From NCBI RefSeq assembly GCF_900112245.1, contig NZ_FOYX01000001.1, forward strand, positions 1,723,856 through 1,787,855: a stretch of 64,000 nucleotides of DNA, written 5' to 3'. The position numbers were made by a program, and so were the translations under genes. This DNA is from Maribacter stanieri (GTDB lineage Bacteria; Bacteroidota; Bacteroidia; Flavobacteriales; Flavobacteriaceae). Below, piece by piece: positions 52,763-62,065 of the stretch; the first letter of the stretch is position 1, and every line of letters begins with the position of its first letter. The notes below the pieces were generated by a model that saw only the letters and a list, made by a program, of their open reading frames with translations, was not told the origin of the DNA and made no database searches.

Positions 52763-54520
52763 ATGAAAAATAAACTAATTATAACATCCTTGTTCCTAGC
52801 GTCTTTTTTGACTTGGAGCTGTACGGATTTAGACGAAGAATTATTAGACGAATCGTTAACAGGTGCTCAGGCAGAAGTAATTAGCGGGGCAATTGCACCT
52901 GCATATGGCTATATCTCATGGACCTGGAGACATACCAATTATTACGGACTTCAATTAATACCATCAGATGAAGCAATTTTGCCTTATCGTGGTGGATCAG
53001 ATTGGTTTGATGGCGGTAAATTTTTGGCAGCGCATAGCCATAATTTCACTCCAACAAATGATTTAATTTCCAGTGGATGGAATGAGCTTACAACCAATAT
53101 TTCAAGAACTTTGGCAGCAATAGAAGTGTTGACGCCTTTAGCAGACGAAGGTGATGCGGAAGCAGCTGGTGCTTTGTATGAAATGAAAGCGCTTAGAGCT
53201 TATCTGAACATGCTATTGTTAGATAGTTGGGGGATTGTGCTTAAGAAAGAATCATCTGAAGAACTTTCTGAGGTATTAAGAACACAAGATGCTATTGACT
53301 ACATTGAAAGTGAATTGTTATCTGTGGTAGATGTCATCAATACGGATAAAGGTCCGGGTAGAATGACACAATCTGCCGTATATGGTTTCTTGGCTAGGTT
53401 AAATTTAAATGCTGCGGTTTATCGTGATCCTTACGGAACCCCGGATTTTACACAGGCAGATATGGACCAAGTAATTTCTTATACGAACAGTATAATTAAT
53501 TCAGGAGATTTTTCTTTATCACCAGAATATTTTGAATTGTTCAATGATGAAAATAATTCTAATCCAGAATTAATATTTGCTTTGGATCAGCGTGGTGTTT
53601 TAACTAGAGAGCATAGTAGATGGGCATATTGGTCTATTGCAGGAGCTATGTTTCCAAGACCGGAATGGCCTAGTGCAGATGGTACGGATGGCCCTGCCAT
53701 TACAACTGATTTTTATCAAACATGGGTAGATGCAAACGGCGATGTAGATCCTGCAGCAGCAGATTCCCGTTTTTATCAAAGAAATACGTTGGTTCCCGAT
53801 GCTCAGCTAGCAGATTTGGAAGGACGTGATAAGTTGTTGGAAACAGAAACAGATGATAGTTTCTATTGTGTTGACGCAGTAACCTTTGAAATGGATAGAG
53901 GTATTCTTCGTGGTATTCAATGGGGGCCTAGAAAAGGTGATGATGGTCAATTTTTAACTTGTGACGATGGTACTGTAAAGATATTACCGGTTAGACAGAC
54001 GAAAGGGAATAGCGATGCAAGAGACGTAGGTTATGTAGATCATACTTTAGCAATAGATTTTACAAATGAAGGGTCATTGCATAATACGGGGTATAGAGTT
54101 TCTAAATATCAATTTAGCCGTACTTCACCAAATGGTAACGGTAACAGTAGTGTTGATTTAGTATTGATGAGGCTTGCTGAAATTTATTTGATGAGAGCAG
54201 AAGCTAAATTAAGAAACGGAGATTCTGCTGGTGCTTTGGCAGATGTAAATATTGTAAGAACATCAAGAACCGCTCGTCCTGATCAAACTCCCGCTCCATT
54301 ATCTTCAATTAACGCTGATGATTTATTCCGTGAGCGTGGTTTTGAATTGTACTGGGAAGGTTTTAGAAGATCAGATCAAATTAGATTTGGAAAGTATGAA
54401 GATACTTGGACAGACAAAACGGATACTGATGTAAATCACAGACTTTTTCCAATACCGCAAAGTGCCGTTGATGGCGCCTCTGGTATAGAAGGTTTCTTGG
54501 TGCAGAACCAAGGGTATTAA
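52763..54520 (+). CDS. SusD/RagB-type surface substrate-binding lipoprotein 1
   Basis: A 585-residue lipoprotein (lipobox TWSC, Cys20) that would cap the SusC1 barrel and capture ligand at the cell surface. The SusD family C-terminal region is clear: LMRLAEIYLMRAEAKLRNG, DLFRERGFELYWEGFRRSDQIRFGKY and LFPIPQSA. TPR-like helices occupy the middle. A strong terminator follows, ending the SusCD1 transcript. Confidence 0.94.
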   Translation: MKNKLIITSLFLASFLTWSCTDLDEELLDESLTGAQAEVISGAIAPAYGYISWTWRHTNYYGLQLIPSDEAILPYRGGSDWFDGGKFLAAHSHNFTPTNDLISSGWNELTTNISRTLAAIEVLTPLADEGDAEAAGALYEMKALRAYLNMLLLDSWGIVLKKESSEELSEVLRTQDAIDYIESELLSVVDVINTDKGPGRMTQSAVYGFLARLNLNAAVYRDPYGTPDFTQADMDQVISYTNSIINSGDFSLSPEYFELFNDENNSNPELIFALDQRGVLTREHSRWAYWSIAGAMFPRPEWPSADGTDGPAITTDFYQTWVDANGDVDPAAADSRFYQRNTLVPDAQLADLEGRDKLLETETDDSFYCVDAVTFEMDRGILRGIQWGPRKGDDGQFLTCDDGTVKILPVRQTKGNSDARDVGYVDHTLAIDFTNEGSLHNTGYRVSKYQFSRTSPNGNGNSSVDLVLMRLAEIYLMRAEAKLRNGDSAGALADVNIVRTSRTARPDQTPAPLSSINADDLFRERGFELYWEGFRRSDQIRFGKYEDTWTDKTDTDVNHRLFPIPQSAVDGASGIEGFLVQNQGY

Positions 54521-54541
54521 ATTCGAATTATTAATAGGTTT

Positions 54542-54578
54542 AAACGGCAAGAATTAATTTTCTTGCCGTTTTTTTTAT
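54542..54578 (+). terminator. Intrinsic terminator after SusD1
   Basis: A perfect 12-bp stem (AAACGGCAAGAA / TTCTTGCCGTTT) with a TTAATT loop and a T-run. Confidence 0.93.
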
Positions 54579-54733
54579 GTGTATAATGGAAATTTACAGT
54601 TTTATTTTAACCTAGAAAAAGGTTGTATTGAGTAGTTTTTATAATTAAAAATAGGATATAACAATTACCTCTGCAAAGCTGAGGTTTAACATAATCTACC
54701 CCTTTTTATAACCATCTAATAACACTTAAAAAG

Positions 54734-54786
54734 TTACTAATAGTAAATAATTTTAGAATATTGCCTCTATAATTTACTATTAGTAA
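54734..54786 (+). promoter_or_regulatory. Paired palindromic operators before the phosphonate-type operon
   Basis: Two 13-bp near-perfect palindromes, TTACTAATAGTAA (54734-54746) and TTACTATTAGTAA (54774-54786), with centres exactly 40 bp apart. The second ends 4 bases before the ATG of the transporter gene. A TATAAT-like/TAATTT box lies at 54768-54775, overlapping the second site. This fits a dimeric repressor binding both sites across the promoter. The regulator is not identified; the XRE-cupin gene at 58031 is one candidate. Confidence 0.65.
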
Positions 54787-54790
54787 ACAA

Positions 54791-56089
54791 ATGAGGTTAT
54801 TAAAAATTTCTAAACTAAATACAACAGTTCTTTTGAATGGTGCACTGGCTTCATTCGGACTCTACTTTTGTATGTATGCTTTTAGAAAACCTTTTTCCGT
54901 TGCTACTTTTGAAAATCAGTTACTCTTTGGTGTCGACTATAAAATTATGCTCATTCTTGCACAAGTAGTCGGTTATATGCTTTCTAAGTTTATTGGTATC
55001 CGGGTGGTTTCAGGTTTAAAATCGAAACACCGTGTAGCATATTTAACGGGTATGATATTATTCGCAGAGTTGACCCTTATTTTATTCGGTTTTGTTCCTA
55101 GACCTTATAATTGTATACTATTTTTCTTTAACGGTCTTTCCTTGGGGATGATTTGGGGAATCACCTTCTCTTATCTTGAGGGTAGAAAAATGACCGAAAT
55201 ATTAAGTATCATTCTGTGTTCAAGTTTCATTGTTTCTAGTGGTGCGGTGAAGTCGGTTGGCTTATGGCTCATGACAACCTATGGTATTTCTGAATTTTGG
55301 ATGCCTGCTGCTACTGGAGGGCTTTTTTTGTTGCCTTTTTTTATCTGTTTGTATTTTCTAAAAAAGCTTCCAGCACCTACTGATGAAGACATTCAACTTA
55401 GAAAAAAGAGAAAACCAATGAGTGCTGCAGATCGAAAACGGGTATTGATCCGATTCTCATTTCCAATTATAATTTTGGTAATTTTCTATACGGCTTTAAC
55501 TTCATTACGTGATTTTAGGGATAATTTTTCCAGAGAATTATGGGATAGTGTAGGGTATGCAGGTGATGCATCTATTTATACATTATCAGAACTTCCAATT
55601 GCATTTTCAGTTCTGATTATATTGGGACTATTCGGAGTTATAAAAAATAATTTCAAGGCATTTATAGGGTTTCATTTCCTCTTAATTTCGGCAAGTATTC
55701 TTGTAGGTGTATCTACCTTTTTGTTTCAGCAAGGAGCCATTTCACCGGTAAACTGGATGGTGCTTATAGGTTTTGGACTTTATGCTTGTTATGTGCCATT
55801 CAACTGTATATTCTTTGATAGAATGATTGCAACTTTCAAAATTGAGGGTAATGCGGGCTATTTAATTTATATAGCAGATTCCTTTGGGTATTTAGGGAGT
55901 ATGGCGGTATTGCTTTATAAGAATTTCGGGCAATCAAATAGTTCTTGGATACAATTTTTTATGGGTTCAACATATCTAATCGCTATCATGGGTGTTGCTA
56001 TATCTATCATTTCCATGGCATATTTTCAAAAGAAATATAAACGAACCCAAATAGAATTTGAAATTAAAATACCAATGATAAATGGCTGA
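54791..56089 (+). CDS. DUF5690 family MFS-type transporter
   Basis: A 432-residue inner-membrane protein with about 12 hydrophobic segments. DUF5690 proteins are MFS-like and, in Bacteroidota, occur beside TIGR03364/TIGR03351-type phosphonate genes, as here. The N-terminal FGLYFCMYAFRKPFSVATFE resembles the organophosphate:phosphate antiporter clade in having an early Arg-Lys pair after helix 1. It overlaps the FAD oxidoreductase gene by 8 bases. Likely role: import of an aminophosphonate or related compound; substrate inferred from neighbours only. Confidence 0.82.
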   Translation: MRLLKISKLNTTVLLNGALASFGLYFCMYAFRKPFSVATFENQLLFGVDYKIMLILAQVVGYMLSKFIGIRVVSGLKSKHRVAYLTGMILFAELTLILFGFVPRPYNCILFFFNGLSLGMIWGITFSYLEGRKMTEILSIILCSSFIVSSGAVKSVGLWLMTTYGISEFWMPAATGGLFLLPFFICLYFLKKLPAPTDEDIQLRKKRKPMSAADRKRVLIRFSFPIIILVIFYTALTSLRDFRDNFSRELWDSVGYAGDASIYTLSELPIAFSVLIILGLFGVIKNNFKAFIGFHFLLISASILVGVSTFLFQQGAISPVNWMVLIGFGLYACYVPFNCIFFDRMIATFKIEGNAGYLIYIADSFGYLGSMAVLLYKNFGQSNSSWIQFFMGSTYLIAIMGVAISIISMAYFQKKYKRTQIEFEIKIPMING

Positions 56090-57239
56090 TATAGATTATG
56101 ATTTAGTAGTTGTAGGTGGTGGTGTGCTTGGTACTTTTCATGCATATCATGCCATGAAGAAAGGACTCAAGGTAGCATTATTGGAAAAGGATAGTATGCC
56201 TAAAAGTGCTACGGTTCGTAATTTTGGTCAGGTTGTTCCTTCTGGTATGAATACCAAGTGGCAAGAATATGGTCGTAAGAGTTTAAAAATCTACAAAAAA
56301 ATTCATGCGAAATTTAATATTACAGTTCGCCAAGAAGGATCTATCTACCTGGCAAGTAATGAAGAAGAGGTACAGTTAATTGAAGAGTTGCGAGAAATTA
56401 ATCGTATAAATGAATATACATCTATACTGTTTACCAAAGCAGAATGTTTAAGCAGATATCCTGGTTTGAACGAGAATTATGTAAAAGCGGGGTTGTTTTT
56501 TCCAGAAGAAATAACGGTAGAACCACGAACTATGATTGGGCGTATTCATAAGTATTTACAGAAAAAAGGATTAAGCATATTTTACCAATCTAAAGTAATA
56601 GAATGTTATGCTCTTGGTAACGAAGTAACCACGCAATTGGCAAATGGTAGAATGTTACTGTCTTCTAAAGTTATTATTTGTAATGGCAGTGATTTTAAAA
56701 CCTTGTATCCACAGCTATTTGCTACAAGTGATCTTGAGATTTCGAAACTGCAAATGATGCAAACAAAGCCACAGGAGAATTATAAAATTCCGGGATCCGT
56801 TTTAACGGGTCTCTCAATTAGACGTTATGAGGCATTTGCCGAATGCCCATCTTACCTTAAAATTAAATCTAAAGAACTATTAGAAAGTCCTGAGAAAAAA
56901 TGGGGGGTACATATATTGTTCAAACAGGCTATGGATGGAAGCGTAATATTAGGTGATTCTCATGAATATGCAGACGCGGAAAACATAGACGATTTAGGTT
57001 TTGACCTCAATATGGAGATTGATAACCTGATGATTAAAAAAGCAAAAGAGATTTTTGAACTTCCGACCTATGAAATAAACCAGCGTTGGTTTGGTATGTA
57101 CTCTCAATGCAAAAACTCAGATATTTTTGAAAGGACCATAGATAGAAATATTCATATAGTTACGGGAATAGGGGGTAAAGGAATGACAGGAAGCGCAGGA
57201 TTCGCAAAGCATAACATTAATCAAATTTTTAATATTTAG
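56082..57239 (+). CDS. FAD-dependent amine oxidoreductase, phosphonate-associated (TIGR03364 type)
   Basis: A 385-residue DAO-family flavoprotein related to glycine oxidase. The N-terminal dinucleotide fold is DLVVVGGGVLGTFHAYHAMKKG with an acidic residue after strand 2 (ALLEKD). The RNFGQVVPSG segment and C-terminal VTGIGGKGMTGSAGFAK flavin-contact region are family-typical. The TIGR03364 clade is named for its repeated location next to PhnX-like hydrolases. Here it overlaps the transporter and is 1 base from the HAD gene. Proposed role: oxidise an aminophosphonate to phosphonoacetaldehyde or a similar aldehyde. Confidence 0.83.
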   Translation: MADIDYDLVVVGGGVLGTFHAYHAMKKGLKVALLEKDSMPKSATVRNFGQVVPSGMNTKWQEYGRKSLKIYKKIHAKFNITVRQEGSIYLASNEEEVQLIEELREINRINEYTSILFTKAECLSRYPGLNENYVKAGLFFPEEITVEPRTMIGRIHKYLQKKGLSIFYQSKVIECYALGNEVTTQLANGRMLLSSKVIICNGSDFKTLYPQLFATSDLEISKLQMMQTKPQENYKIPGSVLTGLSIRRYEAFAECPSYLKIKSKELLESPEKKWGVHILFKQAMDGSVILGDSHEYADAENIDDLGFDLNMEIDNLMIKKAKEIFELPTYEINQRWFGMYSQCKNSDIFERTIDRNIHIVTGIGGKGMTGSAGFAKHNINQIFNI

Positions 57240-57240
57240 C

Positions 57241-57924
57241 ATGCATATAATTAAATTGGCCGTATTTGATATGGCAGGTACAGTTGTCAATGAGGATAAC
57301 ATCGTTTATAAAACATTACAAAAAGCTATTAATCAAAGAGGTTTTCAGTTAGACTTAGATTTTGTTTTAGAGCATGGTGCCGGTAAAGAAAAGCACCAAG
57401 CAATTAAGGATATTATAGCCGCTGAAATTGGGTGTTTCGATAGTGAAATGGCTACCTCTATTTTTGAGGATTTTAAAATGTTGTTGGTCGATGCTTACAA
57501 AAATTTAAATGTTACTAGTTATAAAGGGGTAAAAGAAATGCTCTATGCTCTTAAGAAAAGCGGAATAAAGGTGGCTTTAAATACTGGATACGACTCCAAT
57601 ACCGCTCAATTATTATTGGATAAAATGAAATGGAAATTGGGTACGGAGTATGATGTACTTGTCACTGCAGATGATGTGGTCATGGGTAGGCCAAATCCTG
57701 ATATGATAGTGGAGGCCATGATGAAGTTAAATGTTCATGATGAAAAGTTTATACTAAAAGCTGGGGATTCTATTATTGATATTGAAGAAGGTAAAAATGC
57801 TAATTGTGGTGTAACTATTGGCGTGACTACGGGCGCTCATACCCGTAAGCAGTTGTTAAGCGCAAATCCTACCTATGTTTTAGATAGTTTAGCAGGACTT
57901 AATGATCTTATAAAATTTATGTAG
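57241..57924 (+). CDS. PhnX-like HAD hydrolase (TIGR03351 type)
   Basis: A 227-residue HAD-superfamily hydrolase closest to phosphonatase. Motif I is the phosphonatase-type FDMAGT (Asp10, Ala12) rather than DxDGT. A Lys49 in the cap (EHGAGKEKH) sits where phosphonatase carries its Schiff-base lysine. Motif II is LNTGYDSN; the phosphonatase-like Arg is in VMGRPNPDM; motif IV is AGDSIIDIEEG. It probably cleaves the C-P bond of an aldehyde formed by the upstream oxidase. It is the last gene of the three-gene operon. Confidence 0.85.
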   Translation: MHIIKLAVFDMAGTVVNEDNIVYKTLQKAINQRGFQLDLDFVLEHGAGKEKHQAIKDIIAAEIGCFDSEMATSIFEDFKMLLVDAYKNLNVTSYKGVKEMLYALKKSGIKVALNTGYDSNTAQLLLDKMKWKLGTEYDVLVTADDVVMGRPNPDMIVEAMMKLNVHDEKFILKAGDSIIDIEEGKNANCGVTIGVTTGAHTRKQLLSANPTYVLDSLAGLNDLIKFM

Positions 57925-58030
57925 TTATTGTAATTGCTTTAGGATAGAAACAAAGTAAATTCAAGTGCTTATATTATAATATTTTCATTGTAAATTAAAT
58001 ATGTCAAGAACTTTTGAAGTGTTTTGGCAC

Positions 58031-58597
58031 CTAAATAAAGAAGTAGAGAACCAACATTGTTGCAGTACTTTTACTCCTGTTCTCAGGTACATGTGAAATT
58101 CTCCCGTCAAAGAAAATGGAATCGCCTTCCTTTAAAAGTACTTCTTCGTCATCAATTAAATAATAGCATTCACCAGACAACATATATTTAAATTCAAAAG
58201 CATCTGTATTTACTTTTTCTCTTTTAGAATTAGGGTGTACGTGTAGCAATACCGCTTCAAAACCAATTGTATTCAATTGTTTTTCAAAAATATGGGAATA
58301 TGAAAATCCTACGGCGTCATCCTCTTTCTCTATAGTTAAATTATCTTCTTTTCTGGAAACTATAAAATTAGCACCATTAGATTGTGGTAGTCCGTTAAAG
58401 AAATCGGTGACCTCCACATCCAAAGAACTTATAATTTTTAAAAGAACAGGTAGAGAGGGTATAGTTCTCCCATTTTCAATTCTAGATATGAGTCCGGCAG
58501 TAACGCCAGCTCTTATGGCAATTTCACTAATAGTCAAATTTCCATTTTTACGAATTTCCTTGATTCGTTTTCCTATTCCAATAAGATAATCATCCAT
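58031..58597 (-). CDS. XRE-cupin transcriptional regulator
   Basis: A 188-residue regulator. The XRE helix-turn-helix (about 8-64, RIKEIRKNGNLTISEIAIRAG...LISRIENGRTIPSL) is joined to a C-terminal cupin sensor (about 112-185, LHVHPNSKREKV, LKEGDSIFFDGRISH, PENRS). Such proteins often control amine, amino-acid or aminophosphonate genes by sensing a small ligand. It lies between the phosphonate operon and SusC2 and is divergent from SusC2, so either may be its target. Confidence 0.88.
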   Translation of the reverse strand: MDDYLIGIGKRIKEIRKNGNLTISEIAIRAGVTAGLISRIENGRTIPSLPVLLKIISSLDVEVTDFFNGLPQSNGANFIVSRKEDNLTIEKEDDAVGFSYSHIFEKQLNTIGFEAVLLHVHPNSKREKVNTDAFEFKYMLSGECYYLIDDEEVLLKEGDSIFFDGRISHVPENRSKSTATMLVLYFFI

Positions 58598-58855
58598 TCA
58601 TATGTGTTCTCCTACAAACATAATGAAAATTAAAATTTATCTTTTCTTGTAAATGGATGTGGCTGCTAACATCTATTTTAAAGGAGGTTTACATAAAACT
58701 AACGTTTTGCATATTTGTAAATAATGTTTAACTAACTTTTTGCTAACCTTGTGCTTGTAATGGTTGCAATTGCTTAATATACATAACTGTTTTCATTCAA
58801 TTTTCATTTAGATATTTGCTGAACTAACAAACCAAAGTTTACAAATACGAATAAA

Positions 58856-61800
58856 ATGAAAAGAACATTATTAATTACAATGGTTGCTGTTTTAGCAAGT
58901 TTTGTAGCACATTCCCAATCTATGCTAACGGGAACTGTGTTAGATGAAAACCAAGTTCCATTACCCGGTGCTACTGTGGTGGTTAAAGGAACTTCAAATG
59001 GGGTTGCCACGGATTTTGATGGTAACTTTAGTATTGAACTAACCGGTTCAAACGATATTTTACTGGTATCCTATATAGGTTACATTAAAAAAGAAGTTGA
59101 TGTAACAGGAAAAAGCGCTACAATTATTTCATTGGAGCCAGACTCTCAACAATTAGATGAGGTTGTTGTTACGGCTTTAGGTATTGAAAGAGAAAAGAAA
59201 TCTTTAGGTTATGCCTCTCAAGAACTGAACAATGACGAAGTGGTGCAAGCAAGAGAACCAAACCTGTTAAACAGTATGTCAGGTAAAGTTGCTGGTCTAC
59301 AAATTACCAACAGTCCAACAGGTTTAGGTGGCTCGGCTAGAGTATCTATTCGTGGTGATGCTTCATTGAACATCAATGGTAACTCACCATTGTTTATTGT
59401 AGACGGTACTCCCATCAGTAATGAAATTGTAGGTTCTAGTGGTTCTGGTACACAAAGTGTAGATTACGGTAATGGTGCTTCAGAAATCAATCCGCAAGAT
59501 ATAGAGTCTATCAACGTTCTAAAAGGTCCTGCTGCAGCGGCACTTTACGGTTCTAGAGCTGCCAACGGTGCTATTATTATTACTACAAAAAAAGGAAAAT
59601 CTCAAAGTAGTAAACTAGGTATCTCATTTAATACGGGTGTTACTATTGAAAATGTTTTGATGTTGCCAGACTGGCAAAATGAATATGGTCAAGGGAATAA
59701 TCAACAATTTGCTTTCGTAGATGGTAGTGGCTCTGGTATTGCAGATGGTGTTGATGAAAGCTGGGGGCCAAGATTGGATACAGGATTGATGATTCCACAA
59801 TTTGATTCTCCTAGAACAGACGGTACTCGTGGTGGTGACACTTTTGTAAGTGATGCGGATATTATTCCTACCCCTTGGGTTTCTCAACCTGATAATACAA
59901 AAGATTTCTTTGAGACAGGTATTACTAAGACCAACAGTATCGCTATTTCTAAAAGTGGAGAAATGGGTAATATGAGGTTATCCTTTCAGAACCTAGATCA
60001 AGAGGGTACATTGCCAAATACAGATTTAAAAAGAAACACGTTAAGCTTTTCCGGTACTATGAATGTGTCTGATAAAGTAAAAGTGAATGCCAATATTAAC
60101 TATGTAAAAACAGATAGTGATAACAGACCTGCTGTAGGTTATGGTACCGAAAGTATAATGTATCTTTTTATATGGTACGGACGACAGTTAAACACGAATA
60201 ATCTTAGAGATTACTGGCAGCCAGGTTTAGAGGGTACACAACAATTCAATTACAACTACAATTACCACGATAACCCTTATTTTACAATGTATGAGAATAC
60301 TAATGCACAAGACAAGGACCGTATTTTCGGTAATGTAAGTCTTACCTATGATATTAATGAAAACTGGAAGTTGTTATTGCGTAGCGGTCGTGATTTCTAT
60401 AGAGACTTTAGAGTTCGTAAAAGAGCTTTTAGTACGCAACGTTTTCCTTTTGGAACTTATCAAGAAGATAATATTTTCTTTGAGGAAAGTAACTCTGATG
60501 TCTTATTGAGCTATGACAAAAACTTAGGAGAAAAGTTTAAACTTAATGTATCTGCTGGCGGAAATCAACTTCGTCAAAAGCAAGATTTTACCAAAAGTGT
60601 AGCACCACAATTAATTAATCCAGGGGTTTATTCTTTTAATAATAGTAGACAGGCTGTACAAGTAAGTTCTAACAATAGCGAAAAACGAATCAACAGTTTG
60701 TACGGTTATGCACGTTTTTCATATGACAATGTTTTGTTTATGGATGTTACCGGTAGAAATGACTGGTCTAGCACCTTGCCAGAGGGGAATAATTCTTATT
60801 TCTATCCTTCGGTTACATTAAGTGCCATCGCAAGTGATATTTTCAATATGCCAGAATGGGTTTCATTTGCTAAAGTAAGGGCGGCCTATGCAGAGGTCGG
60901 TAATGATACAGATGCGTACAGACTTCGTAGCTTTTATCAAAATGAAACTCCTTTTGATGGTTCTACGCCAATCTTAACGGAATCTTCTTTAATACCCAAT
61001 GCCGATTTAAAACCGGAGATTACGGGTTCTTATGAATTTGGATTAGATCTTCGTTTCTTTCAAAGTAGGGTGAATTTGGATCTTACCTATTATGATAGCG
61101 CAACCAAAAACCAAATCATCAATATCAGTACAGATATAGCCAGTGGCTACAGTAGTCAATTGATCAATGCAGGTGAGGTTCGTAATTATGGTTTTGAAGC
61201 GATTGCCAATTTTGTGCCTGTATTGACAGATAATTTTAAATGGAGCTCAACCTTCAACTTTGCTACCAATAAAAGTGAGGTGACCGATTTAGGTGATGAC
61301 ATTCAATTTACCTTGACCGAGTCAAACGGAGCATTTATTCAAGCTCGTGAGGGTGGTTCTATCAGTGCAATTTACGGTAGGGGTTTTCAAAGAGTAGAAG
61401 ATGAAAATAGCGAGTATTTCGGTCAAATGATCATTAACAACCAAGGTATACCTGAGCGTACGGATGATTTGGTGTATCAAGGGGATTATGCTCCAGATTT
61501 TACTTTGGGTATGCAGAATACCTTTAAGTATAAGAATATAGATCTTGGATTTTTAATAGATACCAGACAAGGTGGTATTGTAGTTTCTAGAACCAAAACT
61601 ATTGGTAGTACTTCTGGTCAATTACAAGAAACCTTGGTGGGTAGAGAAACAGGTATAGTGGCAGAAGGTGTTGTAAATACAGGAACGGCTGAGAGTCCGG
61701 TGTATACGCCCAATACCGTAAATGTAGATGCTAGAACATTCAACAATAGATATTACGAAAGAGATAATGTGGAAGCTGCTAAATATGATGCTTCTTACAC

Positions 61801-62035
61801 CAAATTGCGTGAGGTTTCTTTAGGGTATTCTTTCCCTCAGAAAATGATTCAACAATTGCCTATTAGCAATGCTCGTATTTCTGTAACGGGTAGAAACTTA
61901 ATATTGTGGACAGAAAATCCTCATTTTGATCCTGAGACTGTGGGTGTATCTGGTGGTACGTTGCAGCCAGGTATTGAGAATATGTCTTACCCAAGTTCGC
62001 GTTCGTTTACCTTCAACTTACAGGTTAATTTCTAA
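58856..62035 (+). CDS. SusC/RagA-type TonB-linked outer-membrane transporter 2
   Basis: A 1059-residue outer-membrane importer. Signal peptide about 1-21 (AHSQ), CarboxypepD_reg-like domain (TGTVLDENQVPLPGATVVVKG), SusC signature (LDEVVVTALGIEREKKSLGYA), plug (INVLKGPAAAALYGSRAANGAI), and a barrel ending FNLQVNF. It differs from SusC1 in the TALGIEREKK-type plug start and belongs to the clade paired with SusD-like_2 lipoproteins, consistent with the next gene. The 258-base upstream region is shared with the divergent XRE-cupin gene; TGTTTAAC at 58725 recalls the SusC1 repeats. Confidence 0.95.
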   Translation: MKRTLLITMVAVLASFVAHSQSMLTGTVLDENQVPLPGATVVVKGTSNGVATDFDGNFSIELTGSNDILLVSYIGYIKKEVDVTGKSATIISLEPDSQQLDEVVVTALGIEREKKSLGYASQELNNDEVVQAREPNLLNSMSGKVAGLQITNSPTGLGGSARVSIRGDASLNINGNSPLFIVDGTPISNEIVGSSGSGTQSVDYGNGASEINPQDIESINVLKGPAAAALYGSRAANGAIIITTKKGKSQSSKLGISFNTGVTIENVLMLPDWQNEYGQGNNQQFAFVDGSGSGIADGVDESWGPRLDTGLMIPQFDSPRTDGTRGGDTFVSDADIIPTPWVSQPDNTKDFFETGITKTNSIAISKSGEMGNMRLSFQNLDQEGTLPNTDLKRNTLSFSGTMNVSDKVKVNANINYVKTDSDNRPAVGYGTESIMYLFIWYGRQLNTNNLRDYWQPGLEGTQQFNYNYNYHDNPYFTMYENTNAQDKDRIFGNVSLTYDINENWKLLLRSGRDFYRDFRVRKRAFSTQRFPFGTYQEDNIFFEESNSDVLLSYDKNLGEKFKLNVSAGGNQLRQKQDFTKSVAPQLINPGVYSFNNSRQAVQVSSNNSEKRINSLYGYARFSYDNVLFMDVTGRNDWSSTLPEGNNSYFYPSVTLSAIASDIFNMPEWVSFAKVRAAYAEVGNDTDAYRLRSFYQNETPFDGSTPILTESSLIPNADLKPEITGSYEFGLDLRFFQSRVNLDLTYYDSATKNQIINISTDIASGYSSQLINAGEVRNYGFEAIANFVPVLTDNFKWSSTFNFATNKSEVTDLGDDIQFTLTESNGAFIQAREGGSISAIYGRGFQRVEDENSEYFGQMIINNQGIPERTDDLVYQGDYAPDFTLGMQNTFKYKNIDLGFLIDTRQGGIVVSRTKTIGSTSGQLQETLVGRETGIVAEGVVNTGTAESPVYTPNTVNVDARTFNNRYYERDNVEAAKYDASYTKLREVSLGYSFPQKMIQQLPISNARISVTGRNLILWTENPHFDPETVGVSGGTLQPGIENMSYPSSRSFTFNLQVNF

Positions 62036-62065
62036 TAGAAGTAGCTACAATAAAATAAAGAAATC

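Noticed and set aside
54667..54685. Short hairpin ACCTC-T-GC-AAA-GC-T-GAGGT before the phosphonate operon
   Set aside because: A 5-bp plus 2-bp stem with a mismatch and no T-run is weak and could be chance; not called as a terminator or riboswitch.
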